Shown here: positions 35,573 through 43,903 of the stretch, piece after piece
Layout: each line of letters starts with the position of its first letter
How positions within the stretch are numbered: the first letter of the stretch is position 1
Origin: Spirochaetales bacterium
GTDB lineage: Bacteria; Spirochaetota; Leptospiria; Leptospirales; Leptonemataceae
Length of the DNA: 64,000 nucleotides
Assembly (NCBI GenBank): GCA_024233935.1
Contig: JACKOY010000020.1
Coordinates: 9,666-73,665, forward strand
Direction of reading: 5' to 3'
Translations under genes and position numbers: made by a program
Notes under the pieces: model-generated
What the model was told of the DNA's origin: nothing
The model's input: only the letters and a program-made list of their open reading frames with translations
Databases searched by the model: none

Positions 35573-36676
35573 ATGCTCCATGCGGGCCCGGAACCCGAAC
35601 AAAGCACGGACGCCGATCGAGAACTCCTCGATTCGCTCCCGCTTCCCATCTTCAGCATCGATTCGGAGTACCGCATCTCGTCGGTGAACCGGGCCGGCCT
35701 GGAATTTGCGGGCTTTGACGAGGAGAAGGCGGCTCCGTCAAAACCGCTCTGCCACCGCACGATCTACGGCCGTGAGGAGATTTGCCCCTATTGCCCCCGG
35801 CGACAGGACCGCGCCGAGGCTTTTGGGGAGAACGTGGCTATCCAGAAACTGATCCAGGTGCGAACGGCTGCTCGACGGGAAGCCTCGCTCCGCGTCACCT
35901 TCACGCACACCGCGAGCGGACACCTGGTGGAGATGCTTGAGGACGTTACCCAGGAACGCGAGCGTCAGGAGGAAACCCTGCGCATGGAGAACCTGGCCGC
36001 CCTGGGGATCATGATCAGCGGCATTGCCCACGAGTTGAACAATCCTTTAACGGGCATCGGCCTTAACCTTCAGAACCTCGATGCCAACCTGGCTTCTATG
36101 GACCAAAACGAAACGCGCCGTCGCCTGGGAATTCTACGAAAAGACCTGAATCGCGCCTCGCGCATTGTAAGCGACGTGCTCAGTTTCTCAAACCCCGGAC
36201 GCCTGCGACTGACCAGGGCAGAGCTTCTGACGGTCATCGAACGCGCCAGCGCAACCACCCGCCGCCTCTACCCCGTGCTGGCCCGTCAGGTCGAATGGCG
36301 ATTCCCGGAAGAGAGTGTGGCTTTCTTCTTTGATCCCGAAAAGATCGAGCGGCTCTTCATCAACCTGTTCCGGAATTCGATCCAGGCCTTTGACTACAAA
36401 CCCGGCTATGTGGCGATTGAAGTGCGCCCCGCACGCAAACACGTACACGTGATTGTCGAAGACAACGCCGGCGGCATCGCGCCTGAGAATCTGAAACGCA
36501 TATTTCAGCCGTTCTTCTCCAACTCGGCCAACGGGCGTGGCACCGGTCTGGGCCTGAGCATATGCCACAGCATTGTGCGCGAGCACGGTGGACGAATTCA
36601 CGTGCGCTCGTTCGAAGGCCGGACCCGCTTCTACGTCTCCCTGCCCCGCCACACCTCCGGGGATTCCAGTGGCTGA
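35573..36676 (+). CDS. PAS-domain sensor histidine kinase
   Basis: The 367-residue kinase has no membrane helix, so it is a soluble sensor. Residues ~15-125 are a PAS domain (LPLPIFSIDSEYRISSVNRA) containing the cysteine block CHRTIYGREEICPYCPRR, a known variant of PAS kinases that may bind metal or sense redox. The dimerisation/phosphoacceptor helix has H153 in SGIAHELNNPLTGI. The ATPase domain shows the N box LFRNSIQAF, the G1 box VEDNAGGIAPENL and the G2 box GRGTGLGLSICHSIV. GTG at 35567 is an alternative start. The stop overlaps the GTG of the response regulator gene, so they form one operon and very probably a cognate pair. Confidence 0.92.
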   Translation: MLHAGPEPEQSTDADRELLDSLPLPIFSIDSEYRISSVNRAGLEFAGFDEEKAAPSKPLCHRTIYGREEICPYCPRRQDRAEAFGENVAIQKLIQVRTAARREASLRVTFTHTASGHLVEMLEDVTQERERQEETLRMENLAALGIMISGIAHELNNPLTGIGLNLQNLDANLASMDQNETRRRLGILRKDLNRASRIVSDVLSFSNPGRLRLTRAELLTVIERASATTRRLYPVLARQVEWRFPEESVAFFFDPEKIERLFINLFRNSIQAFDYKPGYVAIEVRPARKHVHVIVEDNAGGIAPENLKRIFQPFFSNSANGRGTGLGLSICHSIVREHGGRIHVRSFEGRTRFYVSLPRHTSGDSSG

Positions 36677-37667
36677 AACGAAGGGAAGAATTCTCGTGGT
36701 GGACGACATCGACTCCATCCGTCTCGCGATTCGTGAGTTTCTCACCCGCGAGTTCGATGTCTACGAAGCGGCCGACGGTCTGGAAGCGCTCAAGTTATGC
36801 GAAACACACCCCGTTGATCTTGTGATCTCAGATATTCGCATGCCGGGCATGGGCGGTCTGGAATTACTCAGACGCCTCAGGCCTCAGTTCCCGAACATGA
36901 AGTTCGCTCTCATGACCGCCTACAACGTCGACGAATATGTAAACTTCGTCCGAAATGAGGGCATTTACAATATCATTCCCAAGTCCACCTTTCTGGATTT
37001 GAACTTCATCTACGTTCTGGCCCGCAAGTTGATCAGCGGAGATATCTTCGGCGTGCGGCATTACTTCCCCGCCATGGAGACCGAAAGCATTTCTATTTCC
37101 GGTGTGCACCGCTTTCATCGTAAACCGGAGGAAACACTGTCGCCGACCACCTTCTATCAGTGCCGGGTCACTACGGCCGAAGAAAATGGCGCGATCACGG
37201 ACATGGTCGGAGACATCCTGGTGCGCAGCGGAGTGCCTTCCGTGGTGCGTATGATTATTGAGGAACTGGCCGCAAACGCAGTGCTGCATGCGCCCCCCGA
37301 CCGGCCCATCGGAGAAACCGTTGCGCTCCGCCCGGAAGACGCTTTCGAGATCGGCTTCGGGCTGAACGAAAGTCATGCAATCGTGGGAGTCACCGACTTC
37401 CACGGCACCCTGAATCGAGATGAAGTGCTTCTGCGCCTGGAGCGGCAGGTCACCCTGGACCCGGTCACAAACCTGCCGGTCGGTCTAACCGATGGTCACG
37501 GCCGCGGACTTTACATCACACGCGAACAGGTCGACCACCTGGTCTTTAATATTGAACCGGGGCTGCGTACTGAGATTCTCTGCATGATTCCGCTCGACAC
37601 CATGATGCGCAGCCGGGCGATCTCAATCTTTCAAACGCCTGCCCCCGGCTACTCGGGCGCCGGCTGA
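36669..37667 (+). CDS. Response regulator fused to a GHKL (anti-sigma kinase-like) ATPase domain
   Basis: From the GTG at 36669 the protein has 332 residues. Residues 1-120 are a receiver domain with VVDDID (acidic pocket D12/D13), the phosphoaspartate D55 in LVISDIRMPGM, T83 in LMTAYN and K105 in IPKS. Residues ~175-310 form a GHKL ATPase domain: N box VVRMIIEELAANAVLHAPP, G1-like VTDFHGTLNR, and G2-like LTDGHGRGLYITREQ. This resembles the RsbW anti-sigma kinases and not a histidine kinase. There is no DNA-binding domain, so output should be through protein phosphorylation or sequestration. The start overlaps the kinase stop by 8 bases. Confidence 0.85.
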   Translation: MAETKGRILVVDDIDSIRLAIREFLTREFDVYEAADGLEALKLCETHPVDLVISDIRMPGMGGLELLRRLRPQFPNMKFALMTAYNVDEYVNFVRNEGIYNIIPKSTFLDLNFIYVLARKLISGDIFGVRHYFPAMETESISISGVHRFHRKPEETLSPTTFYQCRVTTAEENGAITDMVGDILVRSGVPSVVRMIIEELAANAVLHAPPDRPIGETVALRPEDAFEIGFGLNESHAIVGVTDFHGTLNRDEVLLRLERQVTLDPVTNLPVGLTDGHGRGLYITREQVDHLVFNIEPGLRTEILCMIPLDTMMRSRAISIFQTPAPGYSGAG

Positions 37668-38758
37668 AATCCGTAGAACTCCAGACGGGCAGGTGTCTGA
37701 ATTGCGAAGATGCGTTCTCCCGCGGCAGGCAGGATGCGCCAATCACTCTCCGGGGCCGTAGCGACGGGATACGCTGCGAGGCGTTCGCCCCGCGTGCTTA
37801 AAACCACCAGGGTTTCGTGCTCCCCGAAAACAAAAAACTCCCGGTCGGCAAAGACCGGACGGTATATGCGTTCACCCGATAGCGGGGCTTCCCAGTCCGC
37901 GCCGGCTCCGAGAGATACGAAAACCGTGCGATCGGGCGCTGCAACCAACACACCACCCGAATTGACGGCCATGTGCAACAGGTGCGGGTAGGTGCGTGGC
38001 AGTTCGAACAGTCGCTCCTCGGAAACGTCGCCGTCGGCGTCCATCGCGAGAAGCGCAATCAGGTCGTTTCCGCCATCCTGGTAGTGCACGGCCATCAGGC
38101 GGCCGTCGGGGCCCAGGGCGGCGCTCTTGACAAAGAAGGGACCACTTTCGTTTTCCCCCTCCAGACGTTCGTGCCAGAGCACGTTGCCGGCCGCATCCAG
38201 CAAATGGATGCCACCCCCGGCAAAGGCAATCAGGGCAGCCGGCGCCCGCGCTGCAAAATCGAAATCGGTCATGAAGCTTCCGGCCACACTTCCGGATCCG
38301 GTCGCATTTCCGTTCTGATCGATCAGGTCCACTCGATTGTTGTCCCCGGTCAGAAGCAAAACCAACTCGCCGCGTTCGTCGGAAATCGGGTACGAAATGA
38401 AGTCCTTCACCCAGAGCTCTTCGCCACGCGCAGAATGAAACGCGACCTGTCGACCCAGGCGCGCGTAGCGGAAGTAGCCATGGCCCAGAAAAGGAACAAA
38501 AACGCGATCCCCGGATTCAATTGGAACACGACTGCCGCCGGGGCCCACGATGAAACGCTCTTCACCCTCTGAGAAAAGCACGGCGTTGAAGTTCAGTGCG
38601 CCGGCCTCAATACCGGGTGGTTGGGCCGGAGCGAGACCTTCGCTGAGATCGTACTGCCAGAGATATTGAATCGAGGGGGCCCCGTCGATGCCGCCGCGCG
38701 GAATGAAATACAGCACAGCGCTGAAGAAGACGAGGGCGGCCAGAAAAACGCGAATCAC
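37649..38758 (-). CDS. Membrane-anchored beta-propeller protein
   Basis: A 369-residue protein with one N-terminal helix (VFLAALVFFSAVLYFI) and a large periplasmic beta domain. Repeated strand units such as GGGIHLLDAAGNVLWHERLE, DERGELVLLLTGDNNRVDLI and GGVLVAAPDRTVFVSLG suggest a PQQ/WD40-like propeller of six to seven blades. No cofactor motif is visible. It is convergent with the response regulator gene and overlaps its end by 19 bases. Function unknown; a protein-interaction scaffold is possible. Confidence 0.7.
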   Translation of the reverse strand: MIRVFLAALVFFSAVLYFIPRGGIDGAPSIQYLWQYDLSEGLAPAQPPGIEAGALNFNAVLFSEGEERFIVGPGGSRVPIESGDRVFVPFLGHGYFRYARLGRQVAFHSARGEELWVKDFISYPISDERGELVLLLTGDNNRVDLIDQNGNATGSGSVAGSFMTDFDFAARAPAALIAFAGGGIHLLDAAGNVLWHERLEGENESGPFFVKSAALGPDGRLMAVHYQDGGNDLIALLAMDADGDVSEERLFELPRTYPHLLHMAVNSGGVLVAAPDRTVFVSLGAGADWEAPLSGERIYRPVFADREFFVFGEHETLVVLSTRGERLAAYPVATAPESDWRILPAAGERIFAIQTPARLEFYGFQPAPE

Positions 38759-38900
38759 GTCGCCAGAATGGAGAATCCGGCAAAGCTGGCAAGCAAACAG
38801 TCAGAGCCAGGGAGCATCGAAAGAAATGGCCTCGCTCTCAATGCCCCGGGACCCCCGCTTAAGGCGGCAGGCGGCCGCATTGGCCCGCCTGCCGACATTC

Positions 38901-39794
38901 TTAGAGATAGGCGCCGAGCGCCTGGCCACACTTGCCGGTGCGGATCTTGCGGATGGCCTTCTTCTCGATTTGCCGGATGCGCTCTTTTGAGAGGCCGACC
39001 ATCTTGCCAATTTTCTGGAGCGAGTGCACCGGCCCTCCATCCAGGCCGAAGCGCATGGAAATGACTTTGCGTTCGCGACCGGTAAGTGTGCCCAGACAAT
39101 CGTCCAGATCCCGGCGCAAATCGTCTTTTTCCAGACTCTCGTCGGGATGCACGACGCTGGCATCTTCGATGTTGTCCACCAAAGAGAAATCCTCGCCTTC
39201 GGCGGTGGGCGCGTCCAGGCTCAAATGATCCCTACTCATCCGGATGAGGTGGTTCAGGTCTTCCACCTTCATGTCCAGCACCTGGGCGATGGAATCAATG
39301 TTCGACTCCATATCGTCCTGGTTCTCCAGCCAGCGTTCGGCCTCTTCCAGTCTGCGCAATTCGGCGGTACGGTTGAGCGGCAACCGGATCAAATGCGCTT
39401 TCTGCTGGATGGCAAACAGGATCGACTGTTTGATCCACCAGACCGCATACGAGATAAAGTGAAAGCCCCGCTCCGGGTTGAACTTCTCCGAAGCCTTGAT
39501 GAGGCCCATGTTGCCCTCGTTAATCAGGTCCATGAGGCTCAGGCCGTAGGACTGATAGCGCCGGGCCACGGTTACCACGAACCGCAGGTTGGATTTCACG
39601 AGCAGATCCTGGGCAGCCTTGTCCCCCTCAACGGCCCGGCGGGCCACAGCCAGTTCCTGATCGCGATCCAGCATGGGGATTTTATGGATCTCGTTCAAAT
39701 ACCAGTTCAGGATCGAGCCATTGGACTCCGTGCCTTTGTTCTTACGAGCGCGGGCCCCTGTCTTTGTCCTGGTGACTTCTTTAGCTTCTACCAT
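38901..39794 (-). CDS. Sigma-70 family sigma factor (group 2, RpoS-like)
   Basis: The 297-residue factor lacks region 1.1 and the long non-conserved region of RpoD, so it belongs to group 2. Region 1.2 is LNWYLNEIHKIPMLDRDQEL, region 2 has VKSNLRFVVTVARRYQSYG and MDLINEGNMGLIKASEKFNP, with the melting segment RGFHFISYAVWWIKQSILFA. Region 3 holds IRLPLNRTAELR and region 4 ends with SLQKIGKMVGLSKERIRQIE. The K/R-rich first 25 residues are unusual. It has its own promoter at 39863-39891. It lies 1.2 kb from a response regulator fused to an anti-sigma-type kinase domain, on the opposite strand. Confidence 0.93.
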   Translation of the reverse strand: MVEAKEVTRTKTGARARKNKGTESNGSILNWYLNEIHKIPMLDRDQELAVARRAVEGDKAAQDLLVKSNLRFVVTVARRYQSYGLSLMDLINEGNMGLIKASEKFNPERGFHFISYAVWWIKQSILFAIQQKAHLIRLPLNRTAELRRLEEAERWLENQDDMESNIDSIAQVLDMKVEDLNHLIRMSRDHLSLDAPTAEGEDFSLVDNIEDASVVHPDESLEKDDLRRDLDDCLGTLTGRERKVISMRFGLDGGPVHSLQKIGKMVGLSKERIRQIEKKAIRKIRTGKCGQALGAYL

Positions 39795-39862
39795 TACGAT
39801 TCTCCTGATCCTACCGAACTACTACGATCCTACTGACGTATAATCCCCATCATTTTAGAATC

Positions 39863-39891
39863 ATTCTATCAGAATAGACGCCCGAACTCAA
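39863..39891 (-). promoter_or_regulatory. Sigma-70-type promoter of the sigma factor gene
   Basis: On the minus strand TTGAGT (complement of 39886-39891) and TAGAAT (complement of 39863-39868) are separated by 17 bases, a near-consensus -35/-10 pair. The expected transcription start is about 60 bases upstream of the ATG at 39794. The surrounding bases 39845-39950 are AT-rich, unlike the rest of the window. Confidence 0.65.
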
Positions 39892-39929
39892 CGAAAGTTT
39901 CAGACAATCCTGCACTTTTTCCGATCATT

Positions 39930-39958
39930 TGTCGCATGATTTTATATAAGATGCGACA
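39930..39958. promoter_or_regulatory. Perfect inverted repeat upstream of the sigma factor gene
   Basis: TGTCGCAT at 39930-39937 and ATGCGACA at 39951-39958 form an 8-base perfect inverted repeat around a 13-base AT-rich spacer (GATTTTATATAAG). It lies about 40 bases upstream of the -35 box of the sigma factor promoter and about 100 bases before the epmA start on the other strand. The arm spacing of ~21 bases centre to centre (two helical turns) fits a dimeric regulator. Not seen elsewhere in the intergenic regions I read. Confidence 0.5.
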
Positions 39959-40059
39959 TCCGACAAGAACGTACTACAGAATACGGGCGGGAACAACAAA
40001 AAAAGCCCGCCTCACCTGTTTTCTTTGGACAGCCAGCGGCGGGCCGCCCAGGGCTTCGC

Positions 40060-41025
40060 ATGCGTCTTTCGCCCGAAACCTGGCATGCCCGGGCGCGTTT
40101 TCTGGATGGGGTTCGCAACTTTTTGGGCAAGCGGGGATACCTGGAACTGGAGACCCCGCTTCTCAACCCCGTCCCGACCGCAGAAGCCCATCTCAATTCA
40201 CTCTCGGTCCGACGGGGTGCGTCCCGCCGGAGCGTGGAAGCCCCCGAACTGCCGCGGTCCGCTGGTTATCTGATCACCAGTCCGGAGTACCGTCTGAAAT
40301 CGGCGCTGGCCGCTCTCCGATGTCCCCTCTTTCAGATCGCCCACGCCTTTCGGGACTCGGATCGGGGACAGTGGCATAGCGAGGAGTTTCTCATGCTGGA
40401 ACTCTACCTGGTGGGGGCGGACGAACACCGGCTCATGCAGGAATTGGAGCAGCTGATCCAGTCCCTGACACCTCCCGGGGCCGCGGGCACCGCCGGACCG
40501 ATCGCGCGGCACACGGTGCTTGACCTTTTACGGGAACACGCCGGCGCCAGATCCTGGCAACGCGGGTCTCTGCTGGAGGCCCTGAGATCGCACGGCCTGG
40601 AGCCCGAAGCAAGCGAGGAGTGGGAGTACGATGATCTGTTCTTTCTCTTGTTTCTGAATCGTGTGGAAGGCTGGCTTCGGCGGGCCGGCCGGGTCTTTGT
40701 TTACGATTACCCGCCGGAGCTGGCGGCCTTCAGTCGTGTCGAGCAGGGGCGCGCCCGGCGCTTCGAACTCTACTGGAATGGCCTCGAGCTGGCGAACGGC
40801 TATTACGAACTGCGCACCGCTCCCGAATACCAGGAGCGCTTCACCCTGGAGAACGAGAAACGACAGCGGCTGGGCAAAGAGGTGGCCGCTATCGACGCGG
40901 AGTTTCTCCAGGCGCTCGAAGAAAACGGAGGCCTGCCCGAAGTGAGCGGAGTAGCCATCGGCCTTGATCGTTTGTTTGCCGTTTTGAATGGTTACGGCGC
41001 GCTGAAAGATAGCAGCCCTTTTTAG
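40060..41025 (+). CDS. epmA: EF-P-(R)-beta-lysine ligase (lysyl-tRNA synthetase-like)
   Basis: A truncated class II lysyl-tRNA-synthetase catalytic core of 321 residues without an anticodon-binding domain, the EpmA/GenX/PoxA type that attaches beta-lysine to a lysine of elongation factor P. Motifs: LGKRGYLELETPLLNP (motif 1), SPEYRLKSALAALRCPLFQI, AHAFRDSDRGQWHSEEFLML (motif 2), ELANGYYELRTAPEYQERF and GVAIGLDRLFAVLNG (motif 3). An AGGG sits six bases before the ATG. EpmB (aminomutase) and efp are not in this window. The leader contains GC-rich inverted repeats (39985-40010 and 40003-40045). Confidence 0.92.
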   Translation: MRLSPETWHARARFLDGVRNFLGKRGYLELETPLLNPVPTAEAHLNSLSVRRGASRRSVEAPELPRSAGYLITSPEYRLKSALAALRCPLFQIAHAFRDSDRGQWHSEEFLMLELYLVGADEHRLMQELEQLIQSLTPPGAAGTAGPIARHTVLDLLREHAGARSWQRGSLLEALRSHGLEPEASEEWEYDDLFFLLFLNRVEGWLRRAGRVFVYDYPPELAAFSRVEQGRARRFELYWNGLELANGYYELRTAPEYQERFTLENEKRQRLGKEVAAIDAEFLQALEENGGLPEVSGVAIGLDRLFAVLNGYGALKDSSPF

Positions 41026-41088
41026 GCGATGCAGCAGTCTTTCCCGGCCACAAGCTTGCGTCGCCCCAGGCCACAAAGGTTTTCTGGA

Positions 41089-41643
41089 CTACGTAAACAG
41101 TTCCGGATGCCGACGGGATGCCAGAAAGAGGGCCGAAAGGTGCAACGCCTGGACGAAGAGACGACCGGTTTCGGCCCGCGCCAGGGCTTCCGGCGCGGGC
41201 ATTAGAACAACTTCCATGTTTTCGGTCGCGTCCAGCTTTTGGGTGCCCTGAAGTTCTACCGAACGGGCCAGAAACAAGCGGCCAAGATTTGTATGGGAAT
41301 CGGGGTTGGCCGACGCGGAACCGAGAACACTCCAGTCGCCTCCGCCGTAGCCGGTTTCTTCGCGTAGTTCCCGCCGGGCGGCCGGCAGTGCGTCTTCGTC
41401 GGGAGAAATAATGCCGCCCGGCAATTCCAGCAAAACCTGACCGATGCCGTGGCGGTACTGGCGTACCAGGACCAGTTCTCCGCTGGAGGTGATCGGCAAG
41501 ACGACTGCCCAGTCGGGGAACTCAAAAACATAAAACGGTTCTATCTCACGCCCGTCGGCCAGCTCGCAGCGATCTGCACGCAGGCGCAGCCACTGATCCG
41601 AAACCAGGTAACGCGAGTGCTTCTTCTTCCAGGGCTCAATCAT
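41089..41643 (-). CDS. Nudix hydrolase, ADP-ribose pyrophosphatase-like
   Basis: The 184-residue protein carries a full Nudix box, LPGGIISPDEDALPAARREL followed by REETGYGG, matching GX5EX7REUXEEXGU. The N-terminal part (SDQWLRLRADRCELADGREI) and the YRHGIGQVLLE segment match the ADP-ribose pyrophosphatase (NudF-like) branch. It hydrolyses a nucleoside diphosphate derivative, probably ADP-ribose. Its start overlaps the end of the upstream transporter gene by 8 bases, so it belongs to that transcript. Confidence 0.88.
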   Translation of the reverse strand: MIEPWKKKHSRYLVSDQWLRLRADRCELADGREIEPFYVFEFPDWAVVLPITSSGELVLVRQYRHGIGQVLLELPGGIISPDEDALPAARRELREETGYGGGDWSVLGSASANPDSHTNLGRLFLARSVELQGTQKLDATENMEVVLMPAPEALARAETGRLFVQALHLSALFLASRRHPELFT

Positions 41644-43723
41644 CGCTGTCTTCGGCCTCGTAACGCCGTCGAATGCGCGCGATCGGTCTTGCCTGGCCGA
41701 GCACAGTGATCCGATCGCCCTCTTTTAGAATGGTATCCCCCTGGGGAATGATCAAACGTCCACGACGGTGAATCATGGCCACAATGGTGCCCTCCTCCCA
41801 GCGCACCTCGCGGATTTTTTTGCCAATCAAGTCCCCCGATGGGTTGGTCCCCTCCAGAAGCAGGGCCAGAAATCGTTCCTGGCGCAGCAGAGATTCTTTC
41901 AGGTCCTGTTCGGTCTGGGCGCCAATCCATTCCTCAATGAAGTCTTCACGCTCGACCATCTCTGCGAGCTCCGCCAGCATACGCAGGTGCAACCGGGCAT
42001 TCCCATCGGGACCGGTCAAAAAAACGAGACCCCGGGCACGTTCCGGCGCGTAGGCGGCGCCCCAGAACTCCCGCAGAATGTCCATGGCGATGCCGCCACG
42101 GGAGCGCACCAGCAGCATGTGCGGCTCGACCAATCCCGGCAAGCGCACGTGGGGCAAAGCCACACCGTTGGCCAGGGGTGCGGAACCGGCCCGCGCGCTC
42201 TCCAGAAAACGTTCGGTCAGTTCGCGCTTCGATAAACCAACGACGTCGCTAAACGACCGGGCGGCCAGCTCCACACACTCTTCAAAGCTTGTCTCCTGGT
42301 TCAGGTCGATGACAGCAGCCCGCATCACAACACGGTCGAAGGGATCTTCCGAACGAAGCCCCTTTTCGCGCAAAATCTGGCGCAGTTCGTGGTCGAGCCC
42401 TTCGTATTTGCGTTCTCCCAGCCGCGCAAAAATGTGATAGATGGCTCCGCCGCGTTGGGTCCGGCCGGCCGAGTAGTAACGATACCAGAGCGCCCCCGCC
42501 AGCACCAGGCCCAGCGTGAACAGCAAAGGCAACGGCCCGATTTCGTAAATGAACCAGAACGGCAACACGATGCCGGCCAGTGGCAACCACGGATAAAATG
42601 GCATCTTGTAACCGGGGTCGTACGAATCGATCCCGCTCTCGCGCATGACAATCACGACCAGAGATGTGATGGCGAACATCAGCAGTTGAAAGGCGCTCGC
42701 CAGTTTTGCAACCCGCGTTGGATCGAGCAGAGTAATGCAAAGCACGATGACAATTACAGTCAGAAACACGGCGCGCCGCGGCACACCGCCGGGGCTTACT
42801 TTCGCAAACCAGCCGGGAAAAATACGGTCACGACTCATTGCCAGCGGGTAGCGCGAGGCGCTGAGAATGCCCGCGTTCGCCACGGAAGAAAAGGCAAGCA
42901 CGGCAGCAACCGTGACGAGGATGGCACCTGGCGGGCCGGCCAGCACCTGCGCCACATCCGCGATAGCACGATAGTTGTTCGCCTGTTGATCTGCCGGCAG
43001 AAGGTCGGCGACTATGGCCGCGCCGACCGCGTAGATCAAGAGTGCCGTGCCCAGGGCCAGAAACACGCCGAGGGGAAGGTTGCGTTCGGGATTGCGCACT
43101 TCTTCGGCCACGCTTGCGACTTTGGTCAGACCTACGTAACTGACACACAACATGGCGGCCGTGCGGGCCATGGGAGCCAGCCCGGAACGGAAGGGACGCG
43201 CAAAATTGGAGAATTGAACATGCACAAGGCCCCGGACAGAGAACCAGACCAGCAAGCCCAACAGTCCAACCACCAGTGCGGATTGAAAGATGCCGGTCTT
43301 GCGGGCTCCGAACAGGTTGATGCTTCCGAAAAAGAGCGCAACACCGAGCATGATCGGAAAGGCGGGCACGTCGGGCAGATAGACCGAACTGTAGACCCCG
43401 ATACCGATCATGGCAAAGACGGTCTTCAAGATAACGACCAGCCAGACACCGATGCCGCCGATGGTTCCCGCGAGCGGCCCCAGGCTGCGGTCAATGAAAT
43501 AGTACACGCCGCCGGAGCGGGGCATCGCGGTAGCCAGTTCCATCATCGCGAATATACCGGGAATCAAGGGCAGGGCCGCGAACAAGTAGGCTACCGGCGC
43601 TCCGTGACCAACCATGGCGGCCGCTATGGCCGGAAGCAAAAAGAAACCCGAACTCAATGTGGAGCCGGTCGCGATGGCATAGATGTCGAAAAGGCGCAGC
43701 TCTTTGGGCAGCCTCGCTTTCAC
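41636..43723 (-). CDS. APC-family amino-acid permease fused to EIIA-like and RCK C-terminal domains
   Basis: From the GTG at 43723 (GGAG nine bases upstream) the chain has 695 residues. Residues ~1-430 are a 12-helix APC transporter: SGFFLLPAIAAAMVG, PRSGGVYYFIDRSLGPLAGT and NPERNLPLGVFLALGTALLI. Residues ~430-600 resemble a PTS EIIA (fructose/mannitol type): the conserved VALPHVRLPGL places a histidine near residue 524. The last ~90 residues match an RCK/TrkA C domain (EVRWEEGTIVAMIHRRGRLI, GDTILKEGDRITVLG). The two cytosolic domains probably regulate transport. Substrate is unknown. Confidence 0.85.
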   Translation of the reverse strand: MKARLPKELRLFDIYAIATGSTLSSGFFLLPAIAAAMVGHGAPVAYLFAALPLIPGIFAMMELATAMPRSGGVYYFIDRSLGPLAGTIGGIGVWLVVILKTVFAMIGIGVYSSVYLPDVPAFPIMLGVALFFGSINLFGARKTGIFQSALVVGLLGLLVWFSVRGLVHVQFSNFARPFRSGLAPMARTAAMLCVSYVGLTKVASVAEEVRNPERNLPLGVFLALGTALLIYAVGAAIVADLLPADQQANNYRAIADVAQVLAGPPGAILVTVAAVLAFSSVANAGILSASRYPLAMSRDRIFPGWFAKVSPGGVPRRAVFLTVIVIVLCITLLDPTRVAKLASAFQLLMFAITSLVVIVMRESGIDSYDPGYKMPFYPWLPLAGIVLPFWFIYEIGPLPLLFTLGLVLAGALWYRYYSAGRTQRGGAIYHIFARLGERKYEGLDHELRQILREKGLRSEDPFDRVVMRAAVIDLNQETSFEECVELAARSFSDVVGLSKRELTERFLESARAGSAPLANGVALPHVRLPGLVEPHMLLVRSRGGIAMDILREFWGAAYAPERARGLVFLTGPDGNARLHLRMLAELAEMVEREDFIEEWIGAQTEQDLKESLLRQERFLALLLEGTNPSGDLIGKKIREVRWEEGTIVAMIHRRGRLIIPQGDTILKEGDRITVLGQARPIARIRRRYEAEDSDD

Positions 43724-43903
43724 AGTACAGAACTCCGTGCGTGCACGGCGGTACCCTGCCTTCGGAGGGCCGCTACCGGCAAACTGCAACTAAAGCAGCA
43801 CCGTTGTCGCCGGTACATTCTTGATCTGACCGGCGGCAGGCGTTCAGGCTCTACAAGCAAGGTCCAGGACTCAAGGGCGGCCGCAAAAGTTGACGTCGGT
43901 CGC

